A DNA stretch of 44,736 nt from a virus. Where the stretch lies: positions 1-44,736 of IMG/VR virus record IMGVR_UViG_3300036770_006570, one strand, 5' to 3'. Made by a program: the position numbers and the translations under genes. Positions 8,436 to 16,744 of this stretch are shown here, piece after piece; the stretch's first letter is position 1; each line of letters opens with the position of its first letter. A model generated the notes under the pieces. That model was not told the DNA's origin. It was given only the letters and a program-made list of their open reading frames with translations, and did not search any database.

Positions 8436-8443
8436 TATTTATC
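8436..8443 (-). promoter_or_regulatory. Late-type promoter GATAAATA
   Basis: Minus strand GATAAATA matches the NATAAATA form of T4-type late promoters. A start 6-7 bases downstream falls at about 8429-8430, inside the distal arm of the hairpin, and would prevent the stem from forming. Confidence 0.65.
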
Positions 8444-8453
8444 ATAATTTAAT

Positions 8454-8678
8454 TTAGAAGCCGCCACCGTCCATATTAATTTTAATAGAATCTGCACCAC
8501 TTTTAGGTTGCGCTAATTTATCTAACTCGCCTGTTAAGCGTGTCATTACAACACTTAAGCTATTTTGAAGATCTGTTGCTTCTTTTATAGTCAGATTGAC
8601 GGTTTTTTGATTGCTTTTAATAGCAATTCTGACTCGATCTAGGAAGTCTTCAATAGGTAATGTATTCAGTTCTTTCAT
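8454..8678 (-). CDS. Small hypothetical protein
   Basis: 74 aa, not recognised. The N-terminal 60 residues look helical and amphipathic (ELNTLPIEDFLDRVRIAIK), ending in a short Gly-rich tail (INMDGGGF). It shares an ATGA junction with the upstream 160-aa gene and is the last member of the operon from the 12660 promoter. Confidence 0.65.
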   Translation of the reverse strand: MKELNTLPIEDFLDRVRIAIKSNQKTVNLTIKEATDLQNSLSVVMTRLTGELDKLAQPKSGADSIKINMDGGGF

Positions 8679-9157
8679 TGTTTGTTAACTGTATTTAATA
8701 CCGCTTTCATTTCTGCTTCAGTCCTGTAAGGGCCGTGAAACGGATAGCGATCTAGTGTAATAAGTTTTGGGCAAAAACTTTTGACCCATCCCTTACGGAA
8801 TTTGATTACATAATAACCTGCACAGTACTGACTTTTGCTTTTGTCGCTTTTGGCAAACAACGGCAGTTTTTTCTTTACATTATAAACAGGACCATAGGGC
8901 TTTGAACTGCAGGGAAAATCGTAGATAGCATAGTTCTTGTTTTCTGCAGCTTCTTCTTTAATCTTTTTAACACTTTCTTCGGAAAGTGCAACACCGAATG
9001 CAGTATTAATCTCGGTTAAAGATCTAAAGGATATTTTTCTGCCCTTTTTATAAAAGGCATATCCTTTCTTGTCTTTACTAATACCACCGATCTTAACACC
9101 ACCATCTTGAATCAACCATTCTTTATTTGGAACTATAATTTTTGCTGTAGAACTCAT
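8675..9157 (-). CDS. Hypothetical protein
   Basis: 160 aa, strongly basic, not recognised. Its beta-rich N-terminus (ISKDKKGYAFYKKGRKISF) is followed by a helix and a C-terminal segment with aromatic and basic residues (RKGWVKSFCPK, RYPFHGPYRTE). Two cysteines are too far apart for an obvious metal site. It is coupled to the RNase H gene upstream through ATGA, which hints at a nucleic-acid role but does not prove it. Confidence 0.7.
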   Translation of the reverse strand: MSSTAKIIVPNKEWLIQDGGVKIGGISKDKKGYAFYKKGRKISFRSLTEINTAFGVALSEESVKKIKEEAAENKNYAIYDFPCSSKPYGPVYNVKKKLPLFAKSDKSKSQYCAGYYVIKFRKGWVKSFCPKLITLDRYPFHGPYRTEAEMKAVLNTVNKQ

Positions 9158-10146
9158 TGTGTGTACCTTGCATTTAACGGATCAGCATAACTTTGTACTT
9201 GTTCGCTGATCTTTTTAAGATCATATTCTGCGCAGAATTTTAACAATCTAATACCGATCTGCGGAATACTTTTATTCTTTTGAATTTCTGTTTCAATCGT
9301 TTCTTTAATAATTTGTTTAATATCGTCAGGCTGTGCAGAAAGATCGCACAGTAGTTTATTTCTCAAATAATCATCTAGAACACGATGTTCTTGTCCTTCA
9401 TGGTCTGTCCAACGCTGAAGCATCATGTTGTTCCAGTTATATCCCTTGCTGTCTCGATCAGCAAATGCTTCTCGTAAACCAACTTTGTTCTTGGTGCCTT
9501 TTTCGCGCACGCCTGGATAGGCGCTGAAAATGTTGTCGCTAGTATCGCCTCGCATACATTTTTCAAATAGCAACCATTGCGGATTTGGAGCAGGTTTTTC
9601 TTCTCCAGTTTTTTTGTCCTTTACAGGTTTGCCTTTCTCGTCAAAATACCCTTCGTGAGTGATAGTGACACCGGTGACACCGTTGTATTGTTTTACATTG
9701 GGAGCTACTAGTTGAGCAAAGTCTCCATCTGTACTGATAATAACATGATTGTCATTAGGATGAAGTTGAATAAAACCTGCAATGAGATCATCCGCTTCAA
9801 GCCGTTCATGATGCAGAACGGTACAGTTAGTGCGTTCGCGCACAAAGTTCTTGAACTGATCAAATGTTTCCCAAAATACACGATCTTCTTCTGCCTCGCT
9901 TGGAGATTGTGCTGCTCTTGCTTCGCTTCGTTGACGCTTATAAGGAGGATATACATCCTTACGCCAACTGCGACCTTCTAGAGCAAATACAACATGGCTA
10001 CCGTTAAAGTCTTTCCATGCTTTCTTAATACTGCCCAAAACAGTATGAATGCTCATGCCTACTTTATCTTCTAGATTGCCTCGAACAACATGCCGGGCTC
10101 GAAAGAAAGTATTAGCAGAATCAACCAAAATATAAGTTTTACTCAT
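9154..10146 (-). CDS. rnh: RNase H / 5'-3' exonuclease (T4 Rnh, FEN family)
   Basis: 330 aa, slightly longer than T4 RNase H (305). FEN-family acidic residues are in place: ILVDSANTFF (Asp8), VFALEGRSWRKDVYPPYKRQR (arch and helical gateway region), LEADDLI, IISTDGDFAQLV and GDTSDNIF. It removes RNA primers and flaps from lagging-strand fragments. It lies in the operon with QueE and Smr, behind a strong early-type promoter. Compared with T4 there is a charged insert around residues 183-194 (KGKPVKDKKTGE). Confidence 0.9.
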   Translation of the reverse strand: MSKTYILVDSANTFFRARHVVRGNLEDKVGMSIHTVLGSIKKAWKDFNGSHVVFALEGRSWRKDVYPPYKRQRSEARAAQSPSEAEEDRVFWETFDQFKNFVRERTNCTVLHHERLEADDLIAGFIQLHPNDNHVIISTDGDFAQLVAPNVKQYNGVTGVTITHEGYFDEKGKPVKDKKTGEEKPAPNPQWLLFEKCMRGDTSDNIFSAYPGVREKGTKNKVGLREAFADRDSKGYNWNNMMLQRWTDHEGQEHRVLDDYLRNKLLCDLSAQPDDIKQIIKETIETEIQKNKSIPQIGIRLLKFCAEYDLKKISEQVQSYADPLNARYTQ

Positions 10147-10155
10147 ATGGCTATT

Positions 10156-10755
10156 TTACAACACTTCTCCATTGTCGTCAAGATCATAGCCCGATTCTTG
10201 GGCATGATGATCACAAAGTGTTTTCCACCAACCGCCCCTACGAAGTTTACCAGAACTACCGCAGACCTCACAGGTTACGGCACTCATTGATTCAGCCATG
10301 CTTTCTACACCAGAACAATATTCATCCCCACCCCAATAATAGAAACGCAATGTTCCAAACTTTTCCTTAACCTGAGTAGCAATAACCTGGGGACACGCTT
10401 CGGGCACTGTTTTATATTCTGGTTCAATTTCAGCAAGAACTTTTGCCGCATCCCTTATACCATACTCACTCGGATCTGTGGCATTTTCGCGATATGTAAA
10501 ATGCATTTGTAGAGGACGAACATCGCCTTTCAATGCACGACGCAGAGCACGATTGTAGCGTAATGCTCTGACTCTTTGATCTCGACTCTGATCGATGTGC
10601 CATTGAATATTAGAACATGCTTTATCAATTATATTATACCAGCCGTCGTCGCATTCAAATCCCCAGCACATGGCAGTACTGAGCATATTTCTATGACGAT
10701 CTCGAAAGATTTTTGGATATTTCTTACACAGTGCTTCGTCGAGTTCTTTCTTCAT
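10156..10755 (-). CDS. Hypothetical protein with C-terminal zinc-ribbon-like motif
   Basis: 199 aa. The C-terminus has CEVCGSSG (CxxC) followed 18 residues later by CDHH, consistent with one zinc site. The N-terminal ~50 residues include CKKYPKIFRDR and CWGFECDDGWYNIID, a pattern I associate with uncharacterised phage proteins of this type. It overlaps the Smr gene by ATGA. No enzymatic motif was seen. Confidence 0.7.
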   Translation of the reverse strand: MKKELDEALCKKYPKIFRDRHRNMLSTAMCWGFECDDGWYNIIDKACSNIQWHIDQSRDQRVRALRYNRALRRALKGDVRPLQMHFTYRENATDPSEYGIRDAAKVLAEIEPEYKTVPEACPQVIATQVKEKFGTLRFYYWGGDEYCSGVESMAESMSAVTCEVCGSSGKLRRGGWWKTLCDHHAQESGYDLDDNGEVL

Positions 10756-10961
10756 ACTTTCCTCACGGTAATAATACCAAATCTAGGTTGATCAATTTCG
10801 CATTGCAATCGATGTATCACTTCTAGTGCTAGAGACAGCATTTTTTCACTATTGCCGCAAATAACAGTTAATGGAACTTTATCTTGATTTAACAATATAA
10901 AGTTTTCAACTAATCTGTCTACTTCATAGTGTCTTATACCATGAAGATCTAAAGTAATCAT
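10752..10961 (-). CDS. Small Smr-domain-like protein
   Basis: 69 aa. The start LDLHGIRHYEV matches the Smr motif LDLHG, and ICGNS occupies the place of the usual TGKG. Smr domains are nicking or RNA-cleaving nucleases or RNA-binding modules. A stand-alone minimal Smr unit of ~70 residues fits the domain size. It is coupled to both neighbours (TAATG upstream, ATGA downstream). Catalytic ability is uncertain because the second motif deviates. Confidence 0.75.
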   Translation of the reverse strand: MITLDLHGIRHYEVDRLVENFILLNQDKVPLTVICGNSEKMLSLALEVIHRLQCEIDQPRFGIITVRKV

Positions 10962-11362
10962 TAGCCTCGTTCGGTTCTTCCGTTACCGATATTATTAACA
11001 TTAATATAACCTGTAGCTCTTCGATTCATATCAACACCTTGTTCGACTCCGACATTGCGGCAGAGTTCAGTAAACCATTTGTCGACAATTTCTTCTTCGG
11101 TATCACCTTGATAACCATTTAGACGCAATTCACGAATAAAATACTCGTTCCAATCGAGCTCAAAAAATCCGTTACGGATATTTTCTTTGTTAACCTGAGT
11201 AGTTAAAACAGCAACCCAAGGTTCTTTATTTTCTGTGGCAAGTTCTTTTGGACTCAGTTTAGCAATACGGGCTTCTTCTTTTGCTTCTGCGGCTTCTTGT
11301 TCTGCCTGCTGCTTTTCATCCCACAGTTCTTTAATTTTAAAAAACTTTTCTAACCATTTCAT
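10961..11362 (-). CDS. Hypothetical protein
   Basis: 133 aa from the ATG at 11362 (MKWLEKFFKIKEL...), immediately after the queE stop. A longer frame running back into queE (to 11425) has no separate signal and is rejected. Residues ~15-45 form a charged Glu/Ala/Lys helix, probably coiled coil. The C-terminal half includes a tract ending in the Gly/Asn-rich NVNNIGNGRTERG. Family not recognised. Confidence 0.7.
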   Translation of the reverse strand: MKWLEKFFKIKELWDEKQQAEQEAAEAKEEARIAKLSPKELATENKEPWVAVLTTQVNKENIRNGFFELDWNEYFIRELRLNGYQGDTEEEIVDKWFTELCRNVGVEQGVDMNRRATGYINVNNIGNGRTERG

Positions 11363-11363
11363 A

Positions 11364-12206
11364 TCATGTACCCCATTCGTTCTTGAAAAGCGGAACTTGC
11401 AATCTATCGCTATATCGCAATCCACTCTTCATAGCAAGTTCTGCAACACGACGATTATTTAATGCGTACACACTTTCAACTCCGCCTACGGGCATTAGAT
11501 AAACTGGGCCATAGAAACCTGCTTTTCGATAAGCACCGATAGCACATTCTGCATCGGCAAAGTCTTGTTCTGTGGCAATAACAAACTTGAGATATGTATA
11601 ACCTACTTCTTCATATTCGCAAACTACTTCCGGAAGAATTGCTTCCTCCCACTTTTCACCACTTACGGGCAGTTTAGCACTTACGCTGAAAGTAATTTCT
11701 CTACCGGCTTTGTCCCACTCTTGCAGATAATCTTTAAATGCGGGCGACAACTTTTGAGTACCGTTAGTTTCAAAAGTAATTTCTTGAAGTCCGCTCATTA
11801 ATTCGTGGTCTAACAAATCTGGATAAGCACGTTGCCAACCTAACAAAGGTTCTCCGCCTGTAATAACAAGATGCTCGTCAACCCACTTACCGTGAGGCAG
11901 TATCTTCATAATGGATTCTGCAATACTATCTGTAGTTAGCATAGGTGAAAGATGTTTAAATCTTACATCCCAACTTGCGTAACTGTCGCAGCCTGTGCTT
12001 ACAAGCGGAAGTTCGTTATAGGTTTTGAACTCGTTGATACGAGCTGCAATCGGTTCAATTTCTTGCGACTTTTCACCTCGAGGCATACCAAATCCTGCGC
12101 AGGTAAAATTACATCCGAATGTGCGTAAGAATACACTAGGAACGCCCATATAACGGCCTTCACCTTGAATACTATAAAACAATTCTGCTACTTTAATTTT
12201 TGACAT
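11364..12206 (-). CDS. queE: 7-carboxy-7-deazaguanine synthase (radical SAM)
   Basis: 280 aa. QueE converts 6-carboxytetrahydropterin to 7-carboxy-7-deazaguanine, the precursor of preQ0. Visible are YSIQGEGRYMG, the cluster cysteines Cys32 and Cys36 (GCNFTC), a third cysteine in GCDSYASWD (Cys73) matching the 'CD' of the standard motif, the GGEP motif in VITGGEPLL and the substrate region FETNGT. The second-to-third cysteine gap is 36 residues instead of 2, filled by an insert. With QueD-like and DpdA-like genes at 20039 and 21547 it points to DNA 7-deazaguanine modification. Confidence 0.9.
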   Translation of the reverse strand: MSKIKVAELFYSIQGEGRYMGVPSVFLRTFGCNFTCAGFGMPRGEKSQEIEPIAARINEFKTYNELPLVSTGCDSYASWDVRFKHLSPMLTTDSIAESIMKILPHGKWVDEHLVITGGEPLLGWQRAYPDLLDHELMSGLQEITFETNGTQKLSPAFKDYLQEWDKAGREITFSVSAKLPVSGEKWEEAILPEVVCEYEEVGYTYLKFVIATEQDFADAECAIGAYRKAGFYGPVYLMPVGGVESVYALNNRRVAELAMKSGLRYSDRLQVPLFKNEWGT

Positions 12207-12211
12207 TTATT

Positions 12212-12607
12212 TTACCTAAAATTTGGATCGTGATAATATCCCTTACCTGGAATAACATGACGCACACCTCCCTCTGGACGATCTACATCCCCTTCTCGCC
12301 GAGGAATAAGATGTACATGCGGCCACATTATTGTTTGACCTGCCGCTTTTCCGTAATTCATTCCGATATTAAATCCATCCCATTCTTTTCTTTCTACCAT
12401 TTGTTGTCCCCAGCGAATAGCATCATCAAATGCATCCATGAGTACATCGACTGTATTATATTTAGGCACAAATAGTAAGTGCCCTGGGGTCACAGGAAAT
12501 CGATCTTCAAAAACAGCTACATGGAAGTCTTCCCGAATGGGATTACGCCACGGAGCATTAGATTCTTCTAAAGTTTCTGGACCATCAAAAATTGATTCTA
12601 CATTCAT
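12212..12607 (-). CDS. HIT-family hydrolase-like protein
   Basis: 131 aa from the ATG at 12607 (MNVESIFDG...). AAGG lies 10 bases upstream and the promoter TSS falls just before it; the in-frame ATG at 12643 lies upstream of the -10 and is rejected. The histidine triad appears as WPHVHLIPRR after GMNYGKAAGQTI. HIT proteins act on nucleotide phosphoesters or phosphoramidates. It is the first gene of the operon that includes queE and rnh. Substrate unknown. Confidence 0.85.
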   Translation of the reverse strand: MNVESIFDGPETLEESNAPWRNPIREDFHVAVFEDRFPVTPGHLLFVPKYNTVDVLMDAFDDAIRWGQQMVERKEWDGFNIGMNYGKAAGQTIMWPHVHLIPRREGDVDRPEGGVRHVIPGKGYYHDPNFR

Positions 12608-12631
12608 ATTGAGTATACCTTGAAGATAAGT

Positions 12632-12660
12632 ATTATATAACAACTATTTAGGCCTGTCAA
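12632..12660 (-). promoter_or_regulatory. Perfect consensus promoter for the HIT-queE-rnh operon
   Basis: Minus strand: TTGACA (complement of 12655-12660), 17 bases, TATAAT (complement of 12632-12637). The leader to the ATG at 12607 is about 17 bases. It occupies nearly all of the divergent gap to the radical-SAM gene on the other strand. Confidence 0.92.
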
Positions 12661-12666
12661 CTAAAA

Positions 12667-13575
12667 ATGAATAATTTAGAAACTAATATTAATTGGCAAC
12701 TCAGCAACTTCTGTAAAGCCGAATGTTCTTATTGTCCAACCAATCTTCGGGGCGGTGTATATCCAGAAGAGAATAAGGATTATGTAAAAATTAGTCAGTT
12801 AATTACCGATCATTATAATTTAACTCTCGATAGAAGAATTAATTGGACTTTTGATGGAGGGGAACCTTTGGATTTACATAATCTAGTAAAAATTATAAAA
12901 ACAGCCAAAGCAGATAGAAATTCAGTAGCTCTAAATACCAATGGAGGAAATTTATGGATGGATTGGTGGGCAATTGAGCCCCATGTTAATAGATTAATAT
13001 TGACATATCATTATTGGCAAAATTATTCGCTAATCAAATATATCCTGGATATTTTTAAAGAAAAAAACAAGCCAGTTGTTATCAAGATGCCGATAAGGCC
13101 AACGCATTTTGATGAAGACATGGATAGAGTTAAAATAGTAGAATCTGAATATTCTATTATTGCGGAAAAGATTGTTCTTTATAATAATGCAGATCCTATA
13201 GGAGGTCAATTTCCTTATTCTAAAAGACAGTTAATGATTCTTTCTGGAATAGATCCAGACGCAAATCCTTATAATCCAGAAGAAGAAAAAAAGATACCTT
13301 TAATTAAAGAAAAAAATGATAACGAAACTAAAACTTATACTGAAAGGATAACCGAAGTTCAAAATGCAAATCCCAAATACTTTGGTAAGCTGTGTAATGC
13401 AGGAATAGAAAAATTGTTTATTTCTCACAACGGATATGCAAGCGGAAGCACATGTGGTAATAAATCGCTAGGAAACATTTGGGATCAAGGATGGGCCCCA
13501 CCTTCCGATCCGCAGATTTGCGGAATGTTGGCCTGTATCAACCCATCGGATCAAAAAATTACAAAATTTATTTGA
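12667..13575 (+). CDS. Radical SAM enzyme with SPASM-like C-terminus
   Basis: 302 aa. The radical-SAM cluster motif is CKAECSYC (Cys16, Cys20, Cys23), with DGGEPLD as the GGEP motif. Four C-terminal cysteines (243, 263, 285, 290) could hold an auxiliary iron-sulfur cluster as in SPASM proteins, which modify peptides or carry out other difficult oxidations. It is the only plus-strand gene between 2330 and 44455 and its end overlaps the convergent GMP reductase gene by 8 bases. No clear Shine-Dalgarno or strong own promoter is seen; TTGAGT-16-TATTAT at 12609-12636 is a weak candidate. Substrate unknown; a late acquisition is plausible. Confidence 0.82.
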   Translation: MNNLETNINWQLSNFCKAECSYCPTNLRGGVYPEENKDYVKISQLITDHYNLTLDRRINWTFDGGEPLDLHNLVKIIKTAKADRNSVALNTNGGNLWMDWWAIEPHVNRLILTYHYWQNYSLIKYILDIFKEKNKPVVIKMPIRPTHFDEDMDRVKIVESEYSIIAEKIVLYNNADPIGGQFPYSKRQLMILSGIDPDANPYNPEEEKKIPLIKEKNDNETKTYTERITEVQNANPKYFGKLCNAGIEKLFISHNGYASGSTCGNKSLGNIWDQGWAPPSDPQICGMLACINPSDQKITKFI

Positions 13576-14647
13576 TAAACACGGAGTTAAACTGCTGTGT
13601 AACTCTGATAAAAGTAGTACACTTACTTAAGTTTTTTAGACTGTCGGCTCCAACATAAGTACAGGTACTGCGTAATCCTCCTAGTATATCAAGAACTGTT
13701 TTGCTAACTGGACCACGGTACGGTACACGAACTGTACGACCTTCGCTGCTTCGATACTCTGCAACGCCGCCGTGATGTTTGTTCATTGCTGTGTCGCTAC
13801 TCATTCCGTAAAATTCTACAAACTTTTTAAGTTCATGTTCTGGAGCGTAACTATTAGGTTGTCGTAAAGACAATTCGTACATCTCTTCAATAATTTTTCC
13901 ACCGCCTTCATCATGACCGGCTAGCATACCGCCTAACATTACAAAATCAGCGCCAGCTCCAAAAGCTTTGGCAACATCACCAGGACAAGTACAGCCGCCG
14001 TCAGCAATAATATGCCCGCCAAGACCGTGAGCAGCATCGCTGCATTCGATGACTGCTGAGAGCTGCGGATAGCCCACTCCAGTCTGAATACGAGTAGTAC
14101 AAACGCTACCAGGACCAATCCCCACTTTGACAATATCAGCTCCACGTAATATTAACTCCTGTGTCATGTCTGCGGTAACAACATTACCTGCAATAATTGT
14201 TTTCTTTGGATACTTGTCACGAATCTTACTGACAAATATACCAAAATGTTCACTATACCCATTTGCAACGTCGATACAGATATATTGAATTTCTGGATAG
14301 ACATTGAAAATCTGCTGTAGTCTTTCTAGGTCTTTGTCATTTGTACCGGTACTGACAGCAAAGTAATCAGTACCAATCTTGAAGATACTATCAGCAAACA
14401 TGTCAAATGTATGACTCTTAGTCAAACAAGTGAATAGTTTGTGACGGCTAATTTCTTCAGCCATCTTGAGTGTACCAACACCGTCCATGTTAGCAGCCAT
14501 GATGGGGATACCAGTATAGACTTTGCCGCTATGTTTGAAAGTATACTTGCGTTCAAGTTCTACTTCTTTACGGCTACTCAATGTACTACGTTTAGGACGG
14601 AATAGTACATCTTTGAAATCTAATTTAATGTCTTCTTCAATTCGCAT
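13568..14647 (-). CDS. guaC: GMP reductase (IMPDH/GMPR family)
   Basis: 359 aa with no CBS domains, the length of GMP reductase rather than IMP dehydrogenase. The catalytic loop is [17 protein letters not shown] (Cys183), with IIADGGC and [13 protein letters not shown] as phosphate-binding and flap regions, and N-terminal [11 protein letters not shown] and [11 protein letters not shown]. It reduces GMP to IMP with NADPH, feeding guanine nucleotides to the adenine branch. Rare phage cargo. It ends the operon that also holds a purine phosphoribosyltransferase. An IMPDH activity is possible but less likely. Confidence 0.85.
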   Translation of the reverse strand: MRIEEDIKLDFKDVLFRPKRSTLSSRKEVELERKYTFKHSGKVYTGIPIMAANMDGVGTLKMAEEISRHKLFTCLTKSHTFDMFADSIFKIGTDYFAVSTGTNDKDLERLQQIFNVYPEIQYICIDVANGYSEHFGIFVSKIRDKYPKKTIIAGNVVTADMTQELILRGADIVKVGIGPGSVCTTRIQTGVGYPQLSAVIECSDAAHGLGGHIIADGGCTCPGDVAKAFGAGADFVMLGGMLAGHDEGGGKIIEEMYELSLRQPNSYAPEHELKKFVEFYGMSSDTAMNKHHGGVAEYRSSEGRTVRVPYRGPVSKTVLDILGGLRSTCTYVGADSLKNLSKCTTFIRVTQQFNSVFIK

Positions 14648-14825
14648 TGTTTTGTTTCTTTTTCCAATATTCCAAACTACAATAAGGTCCGCAGAGCGGC
14701 AATCTTTCTATAAATCCTTTACCTTTAATTTCGGTGTAGTATTTAGGCATTCCGGTATCATCGAGATAACTTCTATCCCATTCGGTGTAAACTTTTTGAC
14801 AATTTATGCAGTTCATTTCCACCAA
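14637..14825 (-). CDS. Small zinc-finger-like protein
   Basis: 62 aa. Two cysteine pairs, CINC (residues 6-9) and CGPYC (45-49), could bind one zinc. Between them is a charged beta-prone stretch. It overlaps its neighbours by 11 and 13 bases. No other feature suggests a function; nucleic-acid binding or a protein partner role would be guesses. Confidence 0.7.
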   Translation of the reverse strand: MVEMNCINCQKVYTEWDRSYLDDTGMPKYYTEIKGKGFIERLPLCGPYCSLEYWKKKQNNAN

Positions 14826-15370
14826 TTTTCATAAGGAAATTCGATCCAAACATCGTCTTCCAATTTATTAATGGTCATTCCTGAATAATTCATGGGAACT
14901 TTACAACCGCTGGCCTGATTGTCTACAACTACTGCAAATTTAACATTGTGTCCCCAAACGGAATCCCAAGCCGAGGTTTCTTTAGGAAAACAACTAGATT
15001 TCCAATCCTCCATAATCCAATTTAAGGTAGCACCACTGTCATTGATATCATCAACAATTAAAATGTTGTGTCGCAAAGAAATATCCCAACGACTGCCATA
15101 ACTTTGGTGTCTTCCTGCATCAACAGCACCAAGAGCCTGTTCAGACATCCAAAGATTACTTTCGCAATCATTTTCCTTTCCTTCTCGCAGACTTACTTTA
15201 AGTGTATGACAAGGAATTCCAAAATAATGACTAATCATTACAGCGGGAAATAATCCTCCTCGGGTGATACCAACAACATAGTCTGGAGTCCAGCCTCCAA
15301 CAGATATCTGTCTGCAGATTTCATTTACTAATCCTTTATATTGATCATATCCAATTACTAACTTTTTCAT
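14813..15370 (-). CDS. Purine phosphoribosyltransferase-like protein
   Basis: 185 aa from the ATG at 15370, which overlaps the upstream stop as ATGA; the longer frame to 15412 is rejected. The PRPP motif is ILIVDDINDSGAT (103-115), preceded by VVGITRGGLFPAVMIS, typical of xanthine/hypoxanthine/guanine phosphoribosyltransferases. It would join a purine base to PRPP, salvaging host bases. It sits in the same operon as GMP reductase. A base specificity cannot be set from sequence alone. Confidence 0.83.
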   Translation of the reverse strand: MKKLVIGYDQYKGLVNEICRQISVGGWTPDYVVGITRGGLFPAVMISHYFGIPCHTLKVSLREGKENDCESNLWMSEQALGAVDAGRHQSYGSRWDISLRHNILIVDDINDSGATLNWIMEDWKSSCFPKETSAWDSVWGHNVKFAVVVDNQASGCKVPMNYSGMTINKLEDDVWIEFPYENWWK

Positions 15371-15819
15371 GATTTTGATCTCATTGCCAAATAACTTTCG
15401 TAATGTACCCACTCGTCATTAACTAAAAAACCCCAGTCCTTGCGTTGCGGACCTGGCATAAACAGCGTCCAACAAGTAACATCTTTCTTCAGTTCAATTC
15501 TGTGATAACTTTCTGCTTTGCTGAAACGGAAATGCCCAGGACCACGCCAATAGCGTTCTTCAGCAACCATCTTACCTTCGTTATTAAAAACAGGTACCCA
15601 TTCCCAATAACCGCCTTTTAAAATAAGGGTAGCATAGGGCCAGGGATGATCATGTACATCATCTGGGTCACTGTTAATAAATTTATGTAAGAATACATTA
15701 AAAGGAAAAGTTTTTCTATCTTTTAGGAAAAGATAATATCGTTCTAGATAGGGCTGGTCATTGACCCTATCCATAATGGTAACTTTTCGATCTAGTTTTT
15801 CTAAAAGTTTAAGAAGCAT
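15367..15819 (-). CDS. Cupin-fold protein
   Basis: 150 aa. DVHDHPWPYATLILKGGYWE is a cupin metal-binding block (His-x-His with a distal Glu), followed by a GHFRFSKAESYHRIEL strand with a further histidine. Proteins of this form are common in marine T4-like phages without known function. It overlaps the upstream gene by 11 bases and the phosphoribosyltransferase by ATGA. Confidence 0.7.
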   Translation of the reverse strand: MLLKLLEKLDRKVTIMDRVNDQPYLERYYLFLKDRKTFPFNVFLHKFINSDPDDVHDHPWPYATLILKGGYWEWVPVFNNEGKMVAEERYWRGPGHFRFSKAESYHRIELKKDVTCWTLFMPGPQRKDWGFLVNDEWVHYESYLAMRSKS

Positions 15820-16735
15820 TACCCTCTAGATCCTCGAGGTCTTGCCAGCCTAGTTCCAACATTTCTTTAAAATCAAAATCAATGTCGCTTCTTTCAACAT
15901 AACCTACATTGGCGTAAAAACCCTTACCCCAAGTGCTGAGTTCGTTGTGATCCACAGTTAACGCAACTTTGTTGTAGTAAAGAACATCGACATTATTGCT
16001 CATTGTATTATCAAGTGAAGCATAAGCGAATTTGTTAGGATCAAAATCTTCGCCGTCAGTCATTACATAAACATGACCGAATGTGCCTTTTTGACTATCG
16101 TACATCATAATTACAGGTACCGGATCGTCCATACCTTTGGTTTTATCTCGCAGATATAACTCTCGGCACACAACATTACGGTCATACTCGTATTCTTTGC
16201 TCGTGCCATCAATCTCTTCGAACATTTTTGAACCCCAGTCAAAATTACGCTTCTTTGTTGCAGCCTCACTCCAACTCAGCTCACCGTCAACATATTCGAC
16301 ACGAGGATCAACTTTAATTTCAGTAACAGTATACAGATTATGTTCGTACGAAACCATAGTTTCGTGTTCAATATCATCAAAGTCCCAATACTCGCGATTG
16401 CCTGCGCCTTCATAGACTTCTGGACTATCTTTATCAAATCCGTCTACTTCGTCGCGTTCAACATCTTCGTCATCATCGTCAAAATCATCATCACCATACA
16501 TAACCATGTCATTCATGGCCTGCATGTGATCCATAAGCAACTCTTTGCGATTTTTATGAGACCAATATTTTACAAACTCTTCGCTGGCTTTACCAACGAT
16601 AAGTTCGCCGCCGTAACCGCTCAATTCAATACGAAAGAATCTCTTGCCGGCATGCAAGTCAACGACTTTTTTCGTTGCTTTCTTTTTAGCAGAAGTCTGT
16701 TTCTTTGTAACAGTTTTTGATTTCTTTTTAGCCAT
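15809..16735 (-). CDS. Hypothetical protein, basic head and acidic centre
   Basis: 308 aa. Residues 1-26 are nearly all Lys, Thr and Ala (AKKKSKTVTKKQTSAKKKAT), like a histone-tail or nucleic-acid-binding extension. Residues ~81-92 are an Asp run (GDDDFDDDDEDVE), and the C-terminal half is a beta-rich acidic domain. A good Shine-Dalgarno (AAAGGTGA) overlaps the end of the protease gene. Not recognised; the charge split could allow DNA mimicry or self-masking, which is speculation. Confidence 0.7.
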   Translation of the reverse strand: MAKKKSKTVTKKQTSAKKKATKKVVDLHAGKRFFRIELSGYGGELIVGKASEEFVKYWSHKNRKELLMDHMQAMNDMVMYGDDDFDDDDEDVERDEVDGFDKDSPEVYEGAGNREYWDFDDIEHETMVSYEHNLYTVTEIKVDPRVEYVDGELSWSEAATKKRNFDWGSKMFEEIDGTSKEYEYDRNVVCRELYLRDKTKGMDDPVPVIMMYDSQKGTFGHVYVMTDGEDFDPNKFAYASLDNTMSNNVDVLYYNKVALTVDHNELSTWGKGFYANVGYVERSDIDFDFKEMLELGWQDLEDLEGNAS

Positions 16736-16744
16736 AAGTCACCT

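Noticed and set aside
11363-11425. Upstream extension of the 133-aa gene into queE.
   Set aside because: The extension lies wholly within queE, and the ATG at 11362 directly follows the queE stop, the usual junction in this genome.
16731-16738. A GCCATAAG octamer, same as the gp43 hairpin loop.
   Set aside because: It is on the plus strand at the start codon of a minus-strand gene and is not flanked by pairing arms.
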